A stretch of 11,527 nt of DNA from an uncultured Gammaproteobacteria bacterium. Its GTDB lineage: Bacteria; Pseudomonadota; Gammaproteobacteria; Chromatiales; Chromatiaceae. A program made the position numbers and the translations under genes. The DNA is taken from contig CALAZS010000052.1 of assembly GCA_937926265.1 (NCBI GenBank), forward strand, positions 1 through 11,527. The letters run 5' to 3'. The stretch's first letter is position 1. Each line of letters starts with the position of its first letter. Under the pieces are notes generated by a model. It was not told the origin of the DNA and made no database searches. It saw only the letters and a program-made list of their open reading frames with translations. Below are positions 1 to 7,036 of the stretch, piece by piece.

Positions 1-345
1 CGGCTCACTGTCATGATATTTTGAAACATCCATATGACCATGCATCCTGCTGACTTTTGCTGCCAGTAACAGCGCAAAACACAACAAGGCAAAACCAATC
101 ACAATGGCAGTTAAAACCAGTGCCTGTGGAAGCGGACTGGTCGCATCATATGACAATGCTGTCTGGCCAATTTCCATCACTGCCGGCACCAGGCTGTCGG
201 GACGTGCCCCTGAGTAAACGGTAAGATTGGCCGCCACACCCAGGATAGCCAACCCCATAATGATGCGAAACAGGTCTCTGGAAAGCAGCAACAGCACGCC
301 AGCACTGACACAAATACTTATGACCGATATCAAGACCAGGCTCAT
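1..345 (-). CDS. mrpC: Mrp/Mnh/Pha antiporter subunit C (NuoK-like), 3' end cut by the window
   Basis: This is a small integral membrane subunit of the multi-subunit Mrp Na+(K+)/H+ antiporter, homologous to NuoK of complex I. The 115 visible residues form three hydrophobic segments (about 2-21, 27-45 and 74-96). They carry family-typical stretches: SRDLFRIIMGLAILG near residue 22 and QALVLTAIVIGFA near residue 74. The family is usually about 110-130 residues long, so only a few residues are probably missing past the left edge. The ATG at 345 lies one base after the TAA of the MrpAB gene, and its ribosome site (AGGAG on the minus strand) lies inside the end of that gene, so translation is probably coupled. 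MrpD, E, F and G would be expected to the left, outside this window. MrpC is required for assembly of the complex in characterised systems; identity here rests on sequence plus gene order. Confidence 0.9.
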   Translation of the reverse strand, partial: MSLVLISVISICVSAGVLLLLSRDLFRIIMGLAILGVAANLTVYSGARPDSLVPAVMEIGQTALSYDATSPLPQALVLTAIVIGFALLCFALLLAAKVSRMHGHMDVSKYHDSEP

Positions 346-346
346 T

Positions 347-3076
347 TTATTGATCTCCTGATGCTAAGGATTTTGAGTTTTCATCCGGGTGCTGCAATAA
401 GGCATAGATGTAACCGGTAAAACTGCCCCAGACTGCCAGAAAAACACCAAGATCAAACAACATCACGCTCGACAGACCGGCATACCAGACATGCCTTAAA
501 AAGCCAGTATCATTGAACAGGCCAAAAAAACCTGACAGTAACGCCAACATCACACCCAGCATTGCCAGGGGTAATGGCGATAACGGCTGAAAACGTTTTG
601 CATAAGCAGGATTATGCAGAATAGCCAACAGGCTGCTACCGGCTACAGCCACCAAGCCACCAATGAATCCCCCACCCGGTTCATTATGGCCGCGAAGTAA
701 TATCCAGGCTGCACCAAACAGCATCAGCCAATAAACAGGCATGGCTATTTTGCCCAGTAATACTGAGTTTTCTCCGAGAGAGGGCTTATAAGACTGTGGG
801 TAAGATGCCTGACTTGGTGCAATACCTTTAAACAATGGAATCGCTGCCAATAAGGCAAAAGCTACAACTGCAATTTCGCCGAGTGTATCCAGGGCACGAA
901 AATCAACAATAATGACATTAACGGCATTACGACCGTTTGCCATTTCAAGACTGTTTGCAGAAAACCATTCAAACATCTCTCTGTTTTCAGGCAATACCAG
1001 CATGTTCAGCAATGCGAAAAAAGTACCAACACCTGCCGCAATAGCTAAAAATATTTTAAGAAATGATTTATTGTTAACCCGGACGGGATCTGGAACGGAA
1101 TTAAATACCGGTAACAACGAAGCCGCAACAACCACCAATACCGTTTCAACAACAAACTGCGTAAATGCCAGGTCGGGCGCACCGGAAAATAAAAACAAAA
1201 TAGCTGATCCGTAACCCACCAAACCAACGGCCATTAACAGCGAGAGTCTATCGCGTAGCATTACCGATGCAATTGCACCCAGGGAAATTAACAGCCCTGC
1301 CGCCAACCAGGACCAGGCATGCAAAGGCCAATACCATTCATTCTGCAGCAATGCAAAAAACTGGAGACCTGGTATTTGCCAGGCAATATAAGCCGCCATT
1401 ATCAGCAGTGCCAAAATGGTCAAATGCAGATAATGATTTAACTTACCTGACTGAATCAAGCGAGTATGTAAAACAGCTATTTTTGTTAAGCCTCTTAACA
1501 ACGCATGGTAACTGGCTTCCGGACCGTACTGGTCCAACCAACGCATTCTGCTTAACCTGTCATGAAGACGATCCCAGCCGAGAAAAAGCAGGATACCAAT
1601 AAGCGTGGTTATACCCATAGCCGACAGCATATTCTGAATCGAATAAGAGGTACTGATTTCTGCCATTTGCAGAGCCGGCGATATGCTTTGACCTGCACTT
1701 AAAAGCAACGGATCTATGAAATCAGGAAACAGTTCAAACTCGATTCCAATCAGCGCGATAAATATTGGCGGTACCAACATACTCCAGCCAACTTCCCTGA
1801 CCTGGGACAGTTGAGATTCCAAAGGTCCCCAAAAGACTCGAATCGCGGCAACTCCTGCAACTGCCATTGCAGCTGCATTAACCAGCAACAGTGCATAACT
1901 GATCACCGCAACCAGGTCTGCCTGTTCTTTTGCAACCAGGATAATGTCTTTGGCAACAAACCCGAACGCCAACGGTAATCCCGCCATAGACAGGCCGGCA
2001 AGAACAGCTGCTGCTGCGGTCCACGGCATCACCCGCCGCAGGCCCATTAAATGATCGATAACACGGGTTCCGGTGGCGTGGTCGATATTACCTGCGACCA
2101 TGAATAATGGAGCCTTGTAAACGGCATGAGCAAATAAAAAAGCAACCACAGCAAGCCCTGCACCTGAACTTGGCAAACCGATCAACAAGGTCAGGGTACC
2201 AAGTGCAGACAGGGTACTGCGTGCCAGAATCCTTTTCAGGTCCCGTTCACGCAACGCCAGAACAGCAGCCCAGATTGCTGTAATGGTGCCACTACCAATC
2301 AGCATGATCTCCCAAAACAGCAAATCATTGAATGCAGGGTCGAGACGCGCCATCAGGTAAATCCCAAGCTTCACCATTGTCGCAGAATGCAGGTAAGCAC
2401 TGACAGGTGTTGGTGCAGACATGGCATTAGGTAACCAGAAATGAAATGGAAACTGGGCTGACTTGGTAAAGGCACCTATTAACACAAGCAATATAGCGAT
2501 GGTTAATCTCGGATCATCCCTGTAAGCCGGGGCAGCTGCAATAATCTCTGCCAATGACCAGCTACCCGCCATTTGACTTAACAATATCAAGCCAGCCAAC
2601 AAGGCAACACCACCCGCCATGGTGACGAAAAGCGCCTGACGTGCCGCATCTCTGGCAGCGGAATTAGTGTGATTAAAACCAACCAGCAAAAAGGAAAGAA
2701 TGCTTGTGATTTCCCAGAAAACAAAAAGCAGGATCACATCATCGGCGCTGACAGCACCAATCATGGCAAGCATAAATAATGGTAATAATAAGAAAATCCT
2801 GTGGCGATCAGGCGTGTGAGACAAATAGCCTACGGCATAAACAAAGACAAAGACGCCAATGCCGGTAATCAAGGACAGCATCAGCACACTTAAACTATCG
2901 ATATAAAAGCCCAAACTGATGCCGAGACTTGGTACCCAGGGTAATGTCAGGCGCCATGGCAATTCAAATTGTGTAACGGCATAAACCAAAGCCACAAAAA
3001 GTGACAACGGGATAACCGCAATCCATAACCAGTGCCGTGATTCCTGCAAACCTGTACTTGTAGCTGAAGCTGTCAT
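347..3076 (-). CDS. mrpA: Fused MrpA-MrpB subunit of Na+/H+ antiporter (PhaAB type)
   Basis: This 909-residue polytopic membrane protein is the largest Mrp antiporter subunit, with an N-terminal half homologous to NuoL of complex I. Charged residues typical of the ion path are visible: Glu122 in FWEITS, Lys205 in FTKSAQFPFHFWLP, His230 and Lys236 in HSATMVKLGIY, Lys281 in RDLKRILARST, and Lys321 in HAVYKAPLFM. The MbhD/DUF4040 signature GAPDLAFTQ lies at about 632-640 and an MbhE-like segment at about 717-745. Residues 770-893 form an MnhB domain with the motif GHNEPGGGFIGG at 796-807. A and B in one chain is the arrangement of the six-gene (group 2) Mrp/Pha systems of proteobacteria. The complex exchanges cytoplasmic Na+ or K+ for protons at the inner membrane, supporting pH and salt tolerance. 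The ATG start has a modest AGG ten bases upstream. Confidence 0.93.
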   Translation of the reverse strand: MTASATSTGLQESRHWLWIAVIPLSLFVALVYAVTQFELPWRLTLPWVPSLGISLGFYIDSLSVLMLSLITGIGVFVFVYAVGYLSHTPDRHRIFLLLPLFMLAMIGAVSADDVILLFVFWEITSILSFLLVGFNHTNSAARDAARQALFVTMAGGVALLAGLILLSQMAGSWSLAEIIAAAPAYRDDPRLTIAILLVLIGAFTKSAQFPFHFWLPNAMSAPTPVSAYLHSATMVKLGIYLMARLDPAFNDLLFWEIMLIGSGTITAIWAAVLALRERDLKRILARSTLSALGTLTLLIGLPSSGAGLAVVAFLFAHAVYKAPLFMVAGNIDHATGTRVIDHLMGLRRVMPWTAAAAVLAGLSMAGLPLAFGFVAKDIILVAKEQADLVAVISYALLLVNAAAMAVAGVAAIRVFWGPLESQLSQVREVGWSMLVPPIFIALIGIEFELFPDFIDPLLLSAGQSISPALQMAEISTSYSIQNMLSAMGITTLIGILLFLGWDRLHDRLSRMRWLDQYGPEASYHALLRGLTKIAVLHTRLIQSGKLNHYLHLTILALLIMAAYIAWQIPGLQFFALLQNEWYWPLHAWSWLAAGLLISLGAIASVMLRDRLSLLMAVGLVGYGSAILFLFSGAPDLAFTQFVVETVLVVVAASLLPVFNSVPDPVRVNNKSFLKIFLAIAAGVGTFFALLNMLVLPENREMFEWFSANSLEMANGRNAVNVIIVDFRALDTLGEIAVVAFALLAAIPLFKGIAPSQASYPQSYKPSLGENSVLLGKIAMPVYWLMLFGAAWILLRGHNEPGGGFIGGLVAVAGSSLLAILHNPAYAKRFQPLSPLPLAMLGVMLALLSGFFGLFNDTGFLRHVWYAGLSSVMLFDLGVFLAVWGSFTGYIYALLQHPDENSKSLASGDQ

Positions 3077-3115
3077 TTATCAGTAACCTGAATCATAGCC
3101 TATGAAGTCAAGGGT

Positions 3116-3136
3116 GAAACAAAGCCTTACGGCTTA
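3116..3136 (-). terminator. Weak hairpin, possible terminator of the sensor operon or mrp leader structure
   Basis: On the minus strand AAGCC (3135-3131) pairs with GGCTT (3126-3122) around a GTAA loop, a GNRA-type tetraloop. It is followed by TGTTTC, an interrupted U-rich run. It lies about 127 bases after the GNAT stop and about 45 bases before mrpAB. The five-pair stem and broken U-tract make it a weak intrinsic terminator. It could equally be a structural element in the mrp leader. Confidence 0.3.
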
Positions 3137-3204
3137 GGCACCTCAAGCCAGTTAAAGTTGATTAAATAACTTAAGATAAATTTGGCACAGTTAAAGCATA
3201 AAGA

Positions 3205-3234
3205 ATAATCGAATATTTGCTTTACTATAATCGA
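3205..3234. repeat. Direct repeat ATAATCGA, two copies 22 bp apart
   Basis: Identical 8-base words are present at 3205-3212 and 3227-3234 upstream of mrpAB. The 22-base period is close to two helical turns, which would put both copies on the same DNA face as in some regulator sites. The words are short and the background is AT-rich, so chance is a serious alternative. Confidence 0.3.
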
Positions 3235-3262
3235 TTTTTTCGAAACAAATATCGTGAAATAA

Positions 3263-3826
3263 TTACCATAATTGGGGATTATCAAAGGCTTTAACGCAGG
3301 ATAGATCTCCCGACATATCGGCAATGTCATCACCATCTAACCTCAGTCCCAGCCAGCCCTCAGGCTGTGAGAGTTTATGCGGCGGCCTTATTAACTGTTC
3401 TGAAATTGGCTTAAAACCAACTTTGGAATAAAAAGCCGGGTCTCCATAAGTCACAATAAGGGAGACCCCTTCTTTTTTTAATTGTTGAATACCGTGATTG
3501 ATTAATTTCTGGCCGATACCCCGGCCCTGATACCCTGTATTCACAGCAACGGGTGAAAGCAGGAAGGCATTACTACTGCTACTCAATGTTATTCTGCTGA
3601 AAAAGATACAGCCAATAACCTGGCCTGCTTCTTTTGCAACAAACACATAAAGGTCATGCGGATCTGTGTTGATTATTAAATCGCGACTTAGTTTTCCAAG
3701 TACCTGCCCTTCACTTTTTCCCTCGGAATCGGTAAAGGTATCAATAAATAACTGTTGAATTTCCTGGCAGTCGCTGTCTTCGTATATGGAAAAGATGGTC
3801 ATTGATGCCAGGTTTGATACTGACAT
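3263..3826 (-). CDS. GNAT-family N-acetyltransferase (YhbS-like)
   Basis: This is a soluble 187-residue protein of the GNAT superfamily, which transfers acetyl groups from acetyl-CoA to an amine. The acetyl-CoA pyrophosphate-binding motif A is visible as YQGRGIG at residues 99-105, preceded by the beta-strand LLSPVAV (89-95). The stretch TYGDPAFYSKVGF (126-138) is characteristic of the YhbS-like subgroup (COG3153). The substrate cannot be deduced. The start lies 7 bases after the stop of the receiver gene, so this is probably the last gene of the sensor operon, translated by reinitiation. No good ribosome site precedes the ATG at 3826. A second in-frame ATG at 3802 (residue 9) would give a 179-residue protein and is a real alternative. 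Its position behind a receiver with no output domain makes it a candidate effector, but this is speculation. Confidence 0.85.
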   Translation of the reverse strand: MSVSNLASMTIFSIYEDSDCQEIQQLFIDTFTDSEGKSEGQVLGKLSRDLIINTDPHDLYVFVAKEAGQVIGCIFFSRITLSSSSNAFLLSPVAVNTGYQGRGIGQKLINHGIQQLKKEGVSLIVTYGDPAFYSKVGFKPISEQLIRPPHKLSQPEGWLGLRLDGDDIADMSGDLSCVKAFDNPQLW

Positions 3827-3833
3827 TTTATAA

Positions 3834-4196
3834 TCAGGGCCCGAGTAACTTTTCTACAGCAGAGAGCAATTGATCTTTATCTATTGGTTTACGCAGAGCT
3901 TCCTGTGCACCAAGAGATTTTGACAGTTCCAGGAAATTCACACCCAGCTGGTCACCTGACATGGCAATAACAGGTATCTCGGGATGAATTTCGCTGATCT
4001 GCATCACGGTATCAATGCCTTCCTGCTCCGGCATAATAATATCGGTAATCACCAGTTCCGGCTTATGATCGGTAATTGCCTTTTCCGCGTAAATGCCATC
4101 CTCTATTTCGACAACGTCATGACCGGCCTGCTCAAGCATTGCCTTAAGTTTCATCAGGGTCACTTTGTCATCATCAATAATCAGTATTTTGGCCAC
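3834..4196 (-). CDS. Stand-alone CheY-like response regulator receiver
   Basis: This 120-residue protein consists of one receiver domain and nothing else. It keeps all key residues: the acidic cluster Asp8-Asp9-Asp10, phospho-acceptor Asp52 in VITDIIMP, Ser80 in VIAMSGD as the switch residue, and Lys103 in RKPID. It has no DNA-binding or enzymatic output domain, so it must act through protein-protein contact or as an intermediate in phosphotransfer. The start is GTG, two bases after the TAG of the hybrid kinase gene, with a strong AGGAAGG ribosome site inside the end of that gene. The tight spacing argues it is the cognate terminal receiver for the kinase's HPt domain. Its direct target is unknown. 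Confidence 0.92.
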   Translation of the reverse strand: MAKILIIDDDKVTLMKLKAMLEQAGHDVVEIEDGIYAEKAITDHKPELVITDIIMPEQEGIDTVMQISEIHPEIPVIAMSGDQLGVNFLELSKSLGAQEALRKPIDKDQLLSAVEKLLGP

Positions 4197-4198
4197 TA

Positions 4199-7036
4199 CT
4201 ATTTACCTTCCTTTAGTCTGGTTTCAATTTCTAAAACTGTTTTTTCAAAAATGGTTTGGAGTTTTTCCATGCCCTCCTGAGCAGATGTGGTTTCCTGTTT
4301 TACAAAACAATCCTCAAGGAATTTTGCCTGCTCACTTAATCTGCCTGCCCTGACATTGGAAGCAGATCCCTTGATTTTATGTGCCATTGATTTTGCTGCC
4401 TCAAAATCACTCTGCTGGTAATTTTTTTGGAGGGATTTTAATAATTCTGGCATATCTGCAAGAAAAAGCTCAAGTATATCTTGCGTCAGGCTGGTATCAC
4501 CTGACATATCTTTTAACAGGTGTTGATAATCCAGGTAATCATTAACGGGTCTGAAAGCATTTTTTTCAAGACTTGGATGGGCTGACTGTACTGGTTGGCC
4601 TGGCTGGGTCGGGGCCTCATTTTCTGTAGATGTCACGTTGCATAAATCAGGCAGCCATTTCATTAGCATATTAGCCAAATGGCGTGGGTCAACCGGCTTG
4701 GGAATAAAGTCATTCATACCAGCCTGGTAACATTTATCCTGGTCATCCTGCATGGCACTGGCAGTCATAGCTATTACAGGCACCTGGTGATTTATTATCC
4801 CGGTCGCTTCGTTACGAATGCTGCGGCTGGCCTGGTAACCATCCATTACCGGCATTTGGATATCCATTAACACCAGGTCGTATTCAGCTTCAGTCAACTT
4901 ATCCAGACCAAGCTGTCCGTTATCAGCCAAATCAACTGTGACATTCATTTTCTCCAGCATGCCCTGGGCGACACGCTGATTAACGACATTATCCTCTACC
5001 ACCAGTACCCTGGCTTTACAGCTAAGCTGTTTAGAATTATCTGGCAGCTGGCTTGTGTAGCTTACTTTAAGCTTATCTAAATCCTGCGCCTCACTGACAT
5101 CAAGCGGTATGCTGAAAATAAATTTCGAGCCTTTGCCTACCTCACTTTCAACATGAATAGTGCCCCCCATCAGCTCGACCAGTTGCTTACTGATGGCCAG
5201 ACCCAGACCGGTACCACCATACTTGCGGGCATCTGATGAATCCACCTGGGAAAAACGATCGAACAATATTGGCAGCTTGTCCCCGGGTATGCCAATACCG
5301 GTATCGGTTACCTCAAAAGTCAGTTCGTGCCTGGATTCAGATGCTTTATCCACTTTGACATTTACCGCAACCTCTCCTCTCTCGGTAAATTTAATCGCGT
5401 TACCGACCAAATTCATCAGCACCTGGTTAATTCTACCTGGGTCACCTCTGTACCAATGCTGGTTAAATTCGACAGATGGAGATGAAAAATTTATGCTTTT
5501 TTCAGCGACACGATACTGAACAACGGAGGACAAATTATCCAGCAATGTTCCCAGGTTGAAATCGATAATTTCAAAATTCAGTTTACCGGCTTCAACCTTG
5601 GAAAAATCAAGGATGTCATTCAAAATGCCGAGTAAATATTCAGAGCTTTGCTTAATAGTGAGCGCCTGCTCTTTCTGATGCTGATCAAGCGGTGTATCCA
5701 GTAACAGTGTTGTCATGCCGATAACACCGTTCATTGGGGTACGAATTTCATGGCTCATATTGGCAAGAAACTCCGCTTTGGTTTTTGCCGCATCCTCGGC
5801 AGCTTCTTTAGCGACCGTCAACTCCCAGTTTGATTTTTCCAGTTCTCCGGTTCTTTCCTTGACCTTTTGTTCAAGGTTCTCACTTAATACCTGATACTCG
5901 GATAAAAGCTGCATGGTTTCCCTGTTTTTTTCCCTGAAAACATTCGCTGCCCGGGTAAGCTTGCCAATTTCATCATCCAGACCGTATACCGGCACCTCGG
6001 CAGTTTGAGAGCCAAGTGCCAGTTCGTTAAAAACACTTGTTAATTTTCTGATTGGACGAGAAATACTCTGACCAATCACATAGGAAAGTAAAAAGATAAA
6101 AAGCAGGATCAATATGCCGGTGAAAACAGAACCTGTCACCACATTGCCCATGATCTCAAGGATTTCCGCTTCAATGGACTGGATTTCTCGGGCATTTAAT
6201 TCATCAATAATATCTGCCTGGTAAATAATTTCGTAAGCCTCTGCAGCCATAACCACATTGACCAGGAACAGGTAGCCCCTTGTCCTTTGTACTGCCTCAA
6301 GGAAAGCTGCTTCATAAGCTGAAATCAATTTATTCATGGCGATATAGTTTTCAGGTGGCAAGGCTGCCGCAGGAGCCCTGGCAAGTATCGTTAAAAGGTT
6401 TCGACTCGCCTGCAGGTTATTTTTTGCCTGAATCACATATTTTGAATCCAATGTGTCGAAATAACGGAAAGCCGCCTTCTCGATCTGTAAAAATACGTTT
6501 AATAATTTGAACGAATTAATTTTTTGCTGCAGCTCTGACTCCGGAATCGTGACCAAGAACTTTTCAATCGAGGATACGCCGTTGTTTGCATACTGCCGCA
6601 AGTCTACATTGACCAGCTTTGAACGTATATCACGCTGATTTTGCAATTGTTTAAACGTTGTATAGTAAGTTTCAAGGTGCTTCTCGATCAACTTAAGGTG
6701 AGACTGGCTGATAATCTGCTTCGCTTCTAAAAGCTGATTTAATATTTCTTTGATTCTGGCGTAAGTTGAATGTACCTGTTCTGCAGCATCGCCAAGCCCT
6801 TCATATGTATATAAATCTGCGAGGCGCTGAATTTCCTTCACTTCCTGGGTAAATTTCATACCCAGTTGTGCCTGGTGACTGTAGGCTCCAAATCGTGAAA
6901 ATTCACTGGAAGTTTTATCGAAGTTTGTATAGTTGTAAATAACAATAAACAGTGTAATCAGCCCGATAAACAGGTAGGTCAAATTGATGCGGTTTCGTAA
7001 CTTAACCCGGCGAATAGTGAAGTCGATAAGATTCAT
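4199..7036 (-). CDS. Tripartite hybrid sensor histidine kinase (HAMP-HisKA-HATPase-REC-HPt), TorS/BarA-like
   Basis: This inner-membrane phosphorelay kinase has 945 residues from the start chosen here. In order it has: TM1 about 17-36; a mostly helical periplasmic sensor of about 260 residues; TM2 about 298-321; HAMP about 322-375; a coiled coil; HisKA with phospho-His429 in NMSHEIRTP; and HATPase_c with N-box (NLVGNAIKF), G1 DTGIGIP and G2 GGTGLGL. A receiver follows with phospho-Asp725 in LMDIQMPVMDG, Thr758 and Lys780 (IPKPVD), then a C-terminal HPt with His886 in MAHKIKGSASN. All catalytic residues are present, giving a complete His-Asp-His relay that should deliver phosphate to the next gene's receiver. 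The ATG at 7036 overlaps the binding-protein stop as ATGA. An upstream in-frame ATG at 7057 would add seven residues and overlap more. The large helical sensor and adjacent binding protein resemble TorS with TorT. Confidence 0.94.
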   Translation of the reverse strand: MNLIDFTIRRVKLRNRINLTYLFIGLITLFIVIYNYTNFDKTSSEFSRFGAYSHQAQLGMKFTQEVKEIQRLADLYTYEGLGDAAEQVHSTYARIKEILNQLLEAKQIISQSHLKLIEKHLETYYTTFKQLQNQRDIRSKLVNVDLRQYANNGVSSIEKFLVTIPESELQQKINSFKLLNVFLQIEKAAFRYFDTLDSKYVIQAKNNLQASRNLLTILARAPAAALPPENYIAMNKLISAYEAAFLEAVQRTRGYLFLVNVVMAAEAYEIIYQADIIDELNAREIQSIEAEILEIMGNVVTGSVFTGILILLFIFLLSYVIGQSISRPIRKLTSVFNELALGSQTAEVPVYGLDDEIGKLTRAANVFREKNRETMQLLSEYQVLSENLEQKVKERTGELEKSNWELTVAKEAAEDAAKTKAEFLANMSHEIRTPMNGVIGMTTLLLDTPLDQHQKEQALTIKQSSEYLLGILNDILDFSKVEAGKLNFEIIDFNLGTLLDNLSSVVQYRVAEKSINFSSPSVEFNQHWYRGDPGRINQVLMNLVGNAIKFTERGEVAVNVKVDKASESRHELTFEVTDTGIGIPGDKLPILFDRFSQVDSSDARKYGGTGLGLAISKQLVELMGGTIHVESEVGKGSKFIFSIPLDVSEAQDLDKLKVSYTSQLPDNSKQLSCKARVLVVEDNVVNQRVAQGMLEKMNVTVDLADNGQLGLDKLTEAEYDLVLMDIQMPVMDGYQASRSIRNEATGIINHQVPVIAMTASAMQDDQDKCYQAGMNDFIPKPVDPRHLANMLMKWLPDLCNVTSTENEAPTQPGQPVQSAHPSLEKNAFRPVNDYLDYQHLLKDMSGDTSLTQDILELFLADMPELLKSLQKNYQQSDFEAAKSMAHKIKGSASNVRAGRLSEQAKFLEDCFVKQETTSAQEGMEKLQTIFEKTVLEIETRLKEGK
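4206..4212 (-). promoter_or_regulatory. Ribosome binding site of the receiver gene
   Basis: The minus strand reads AGGAAGG 9 bases upstream of the GTG at 4196, within the last codons of the hybrid kinase. It supports the GTG start and indicates efficient translation of the receiver from the polycistronic message. Confidence 0.65.

Larger units (their letters stand above)
3077..3262. other. AT-rich intergenic region upstream of the mrp operon
   Basis: This stretch separates the end of the GNAT gene from the start of mrpAB, both on the minus strand. It is clearly more AT-rich than the flanking genes. It contains a small GNRA-loop hairpin (3122-3135) and two copies of ATAATCGA 22 bases apart (3205-3212 and 3227-3234). 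The spacing suggests mrp may have its own promoter here, but no convincing -35/-10 pair could be identified. A short reading frame crossing this stretch has no family features and overlaps the GNAT gene, so it is not called. Confidence 0.5.

Noticed and set aside
912..1602. Plus-strand open frames at 912-1214 and 1267-1602 inside mrpAB
   Set aside because: They lie wholly antisense to a strongly conserved membrane protein gene, have no recognisable domain, and read like shadows.
3092..3111. TTGACT and TATGAT on the minus strand before mrpAB as a sigma-70 promoter
   Set aside because: The two hexamers are only 8 bases apart, and transcription from that -10 would start too close to the ATG to include a ribosome site.
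3127..3336. Minus-strand 69-codon frame in the gap before mrpAB
   Set aside because: It overlaps the GNAT 3' end in another frame, and its composition is what AT-rich intergenic sequence would give.
5160..5519. Plus-strand open frame of 119 codons opposite the kinase HATPase region
   Set aside because: It is antisense to conserved catalytic motifs of the kinase and has no family features or plausible ribosome site.
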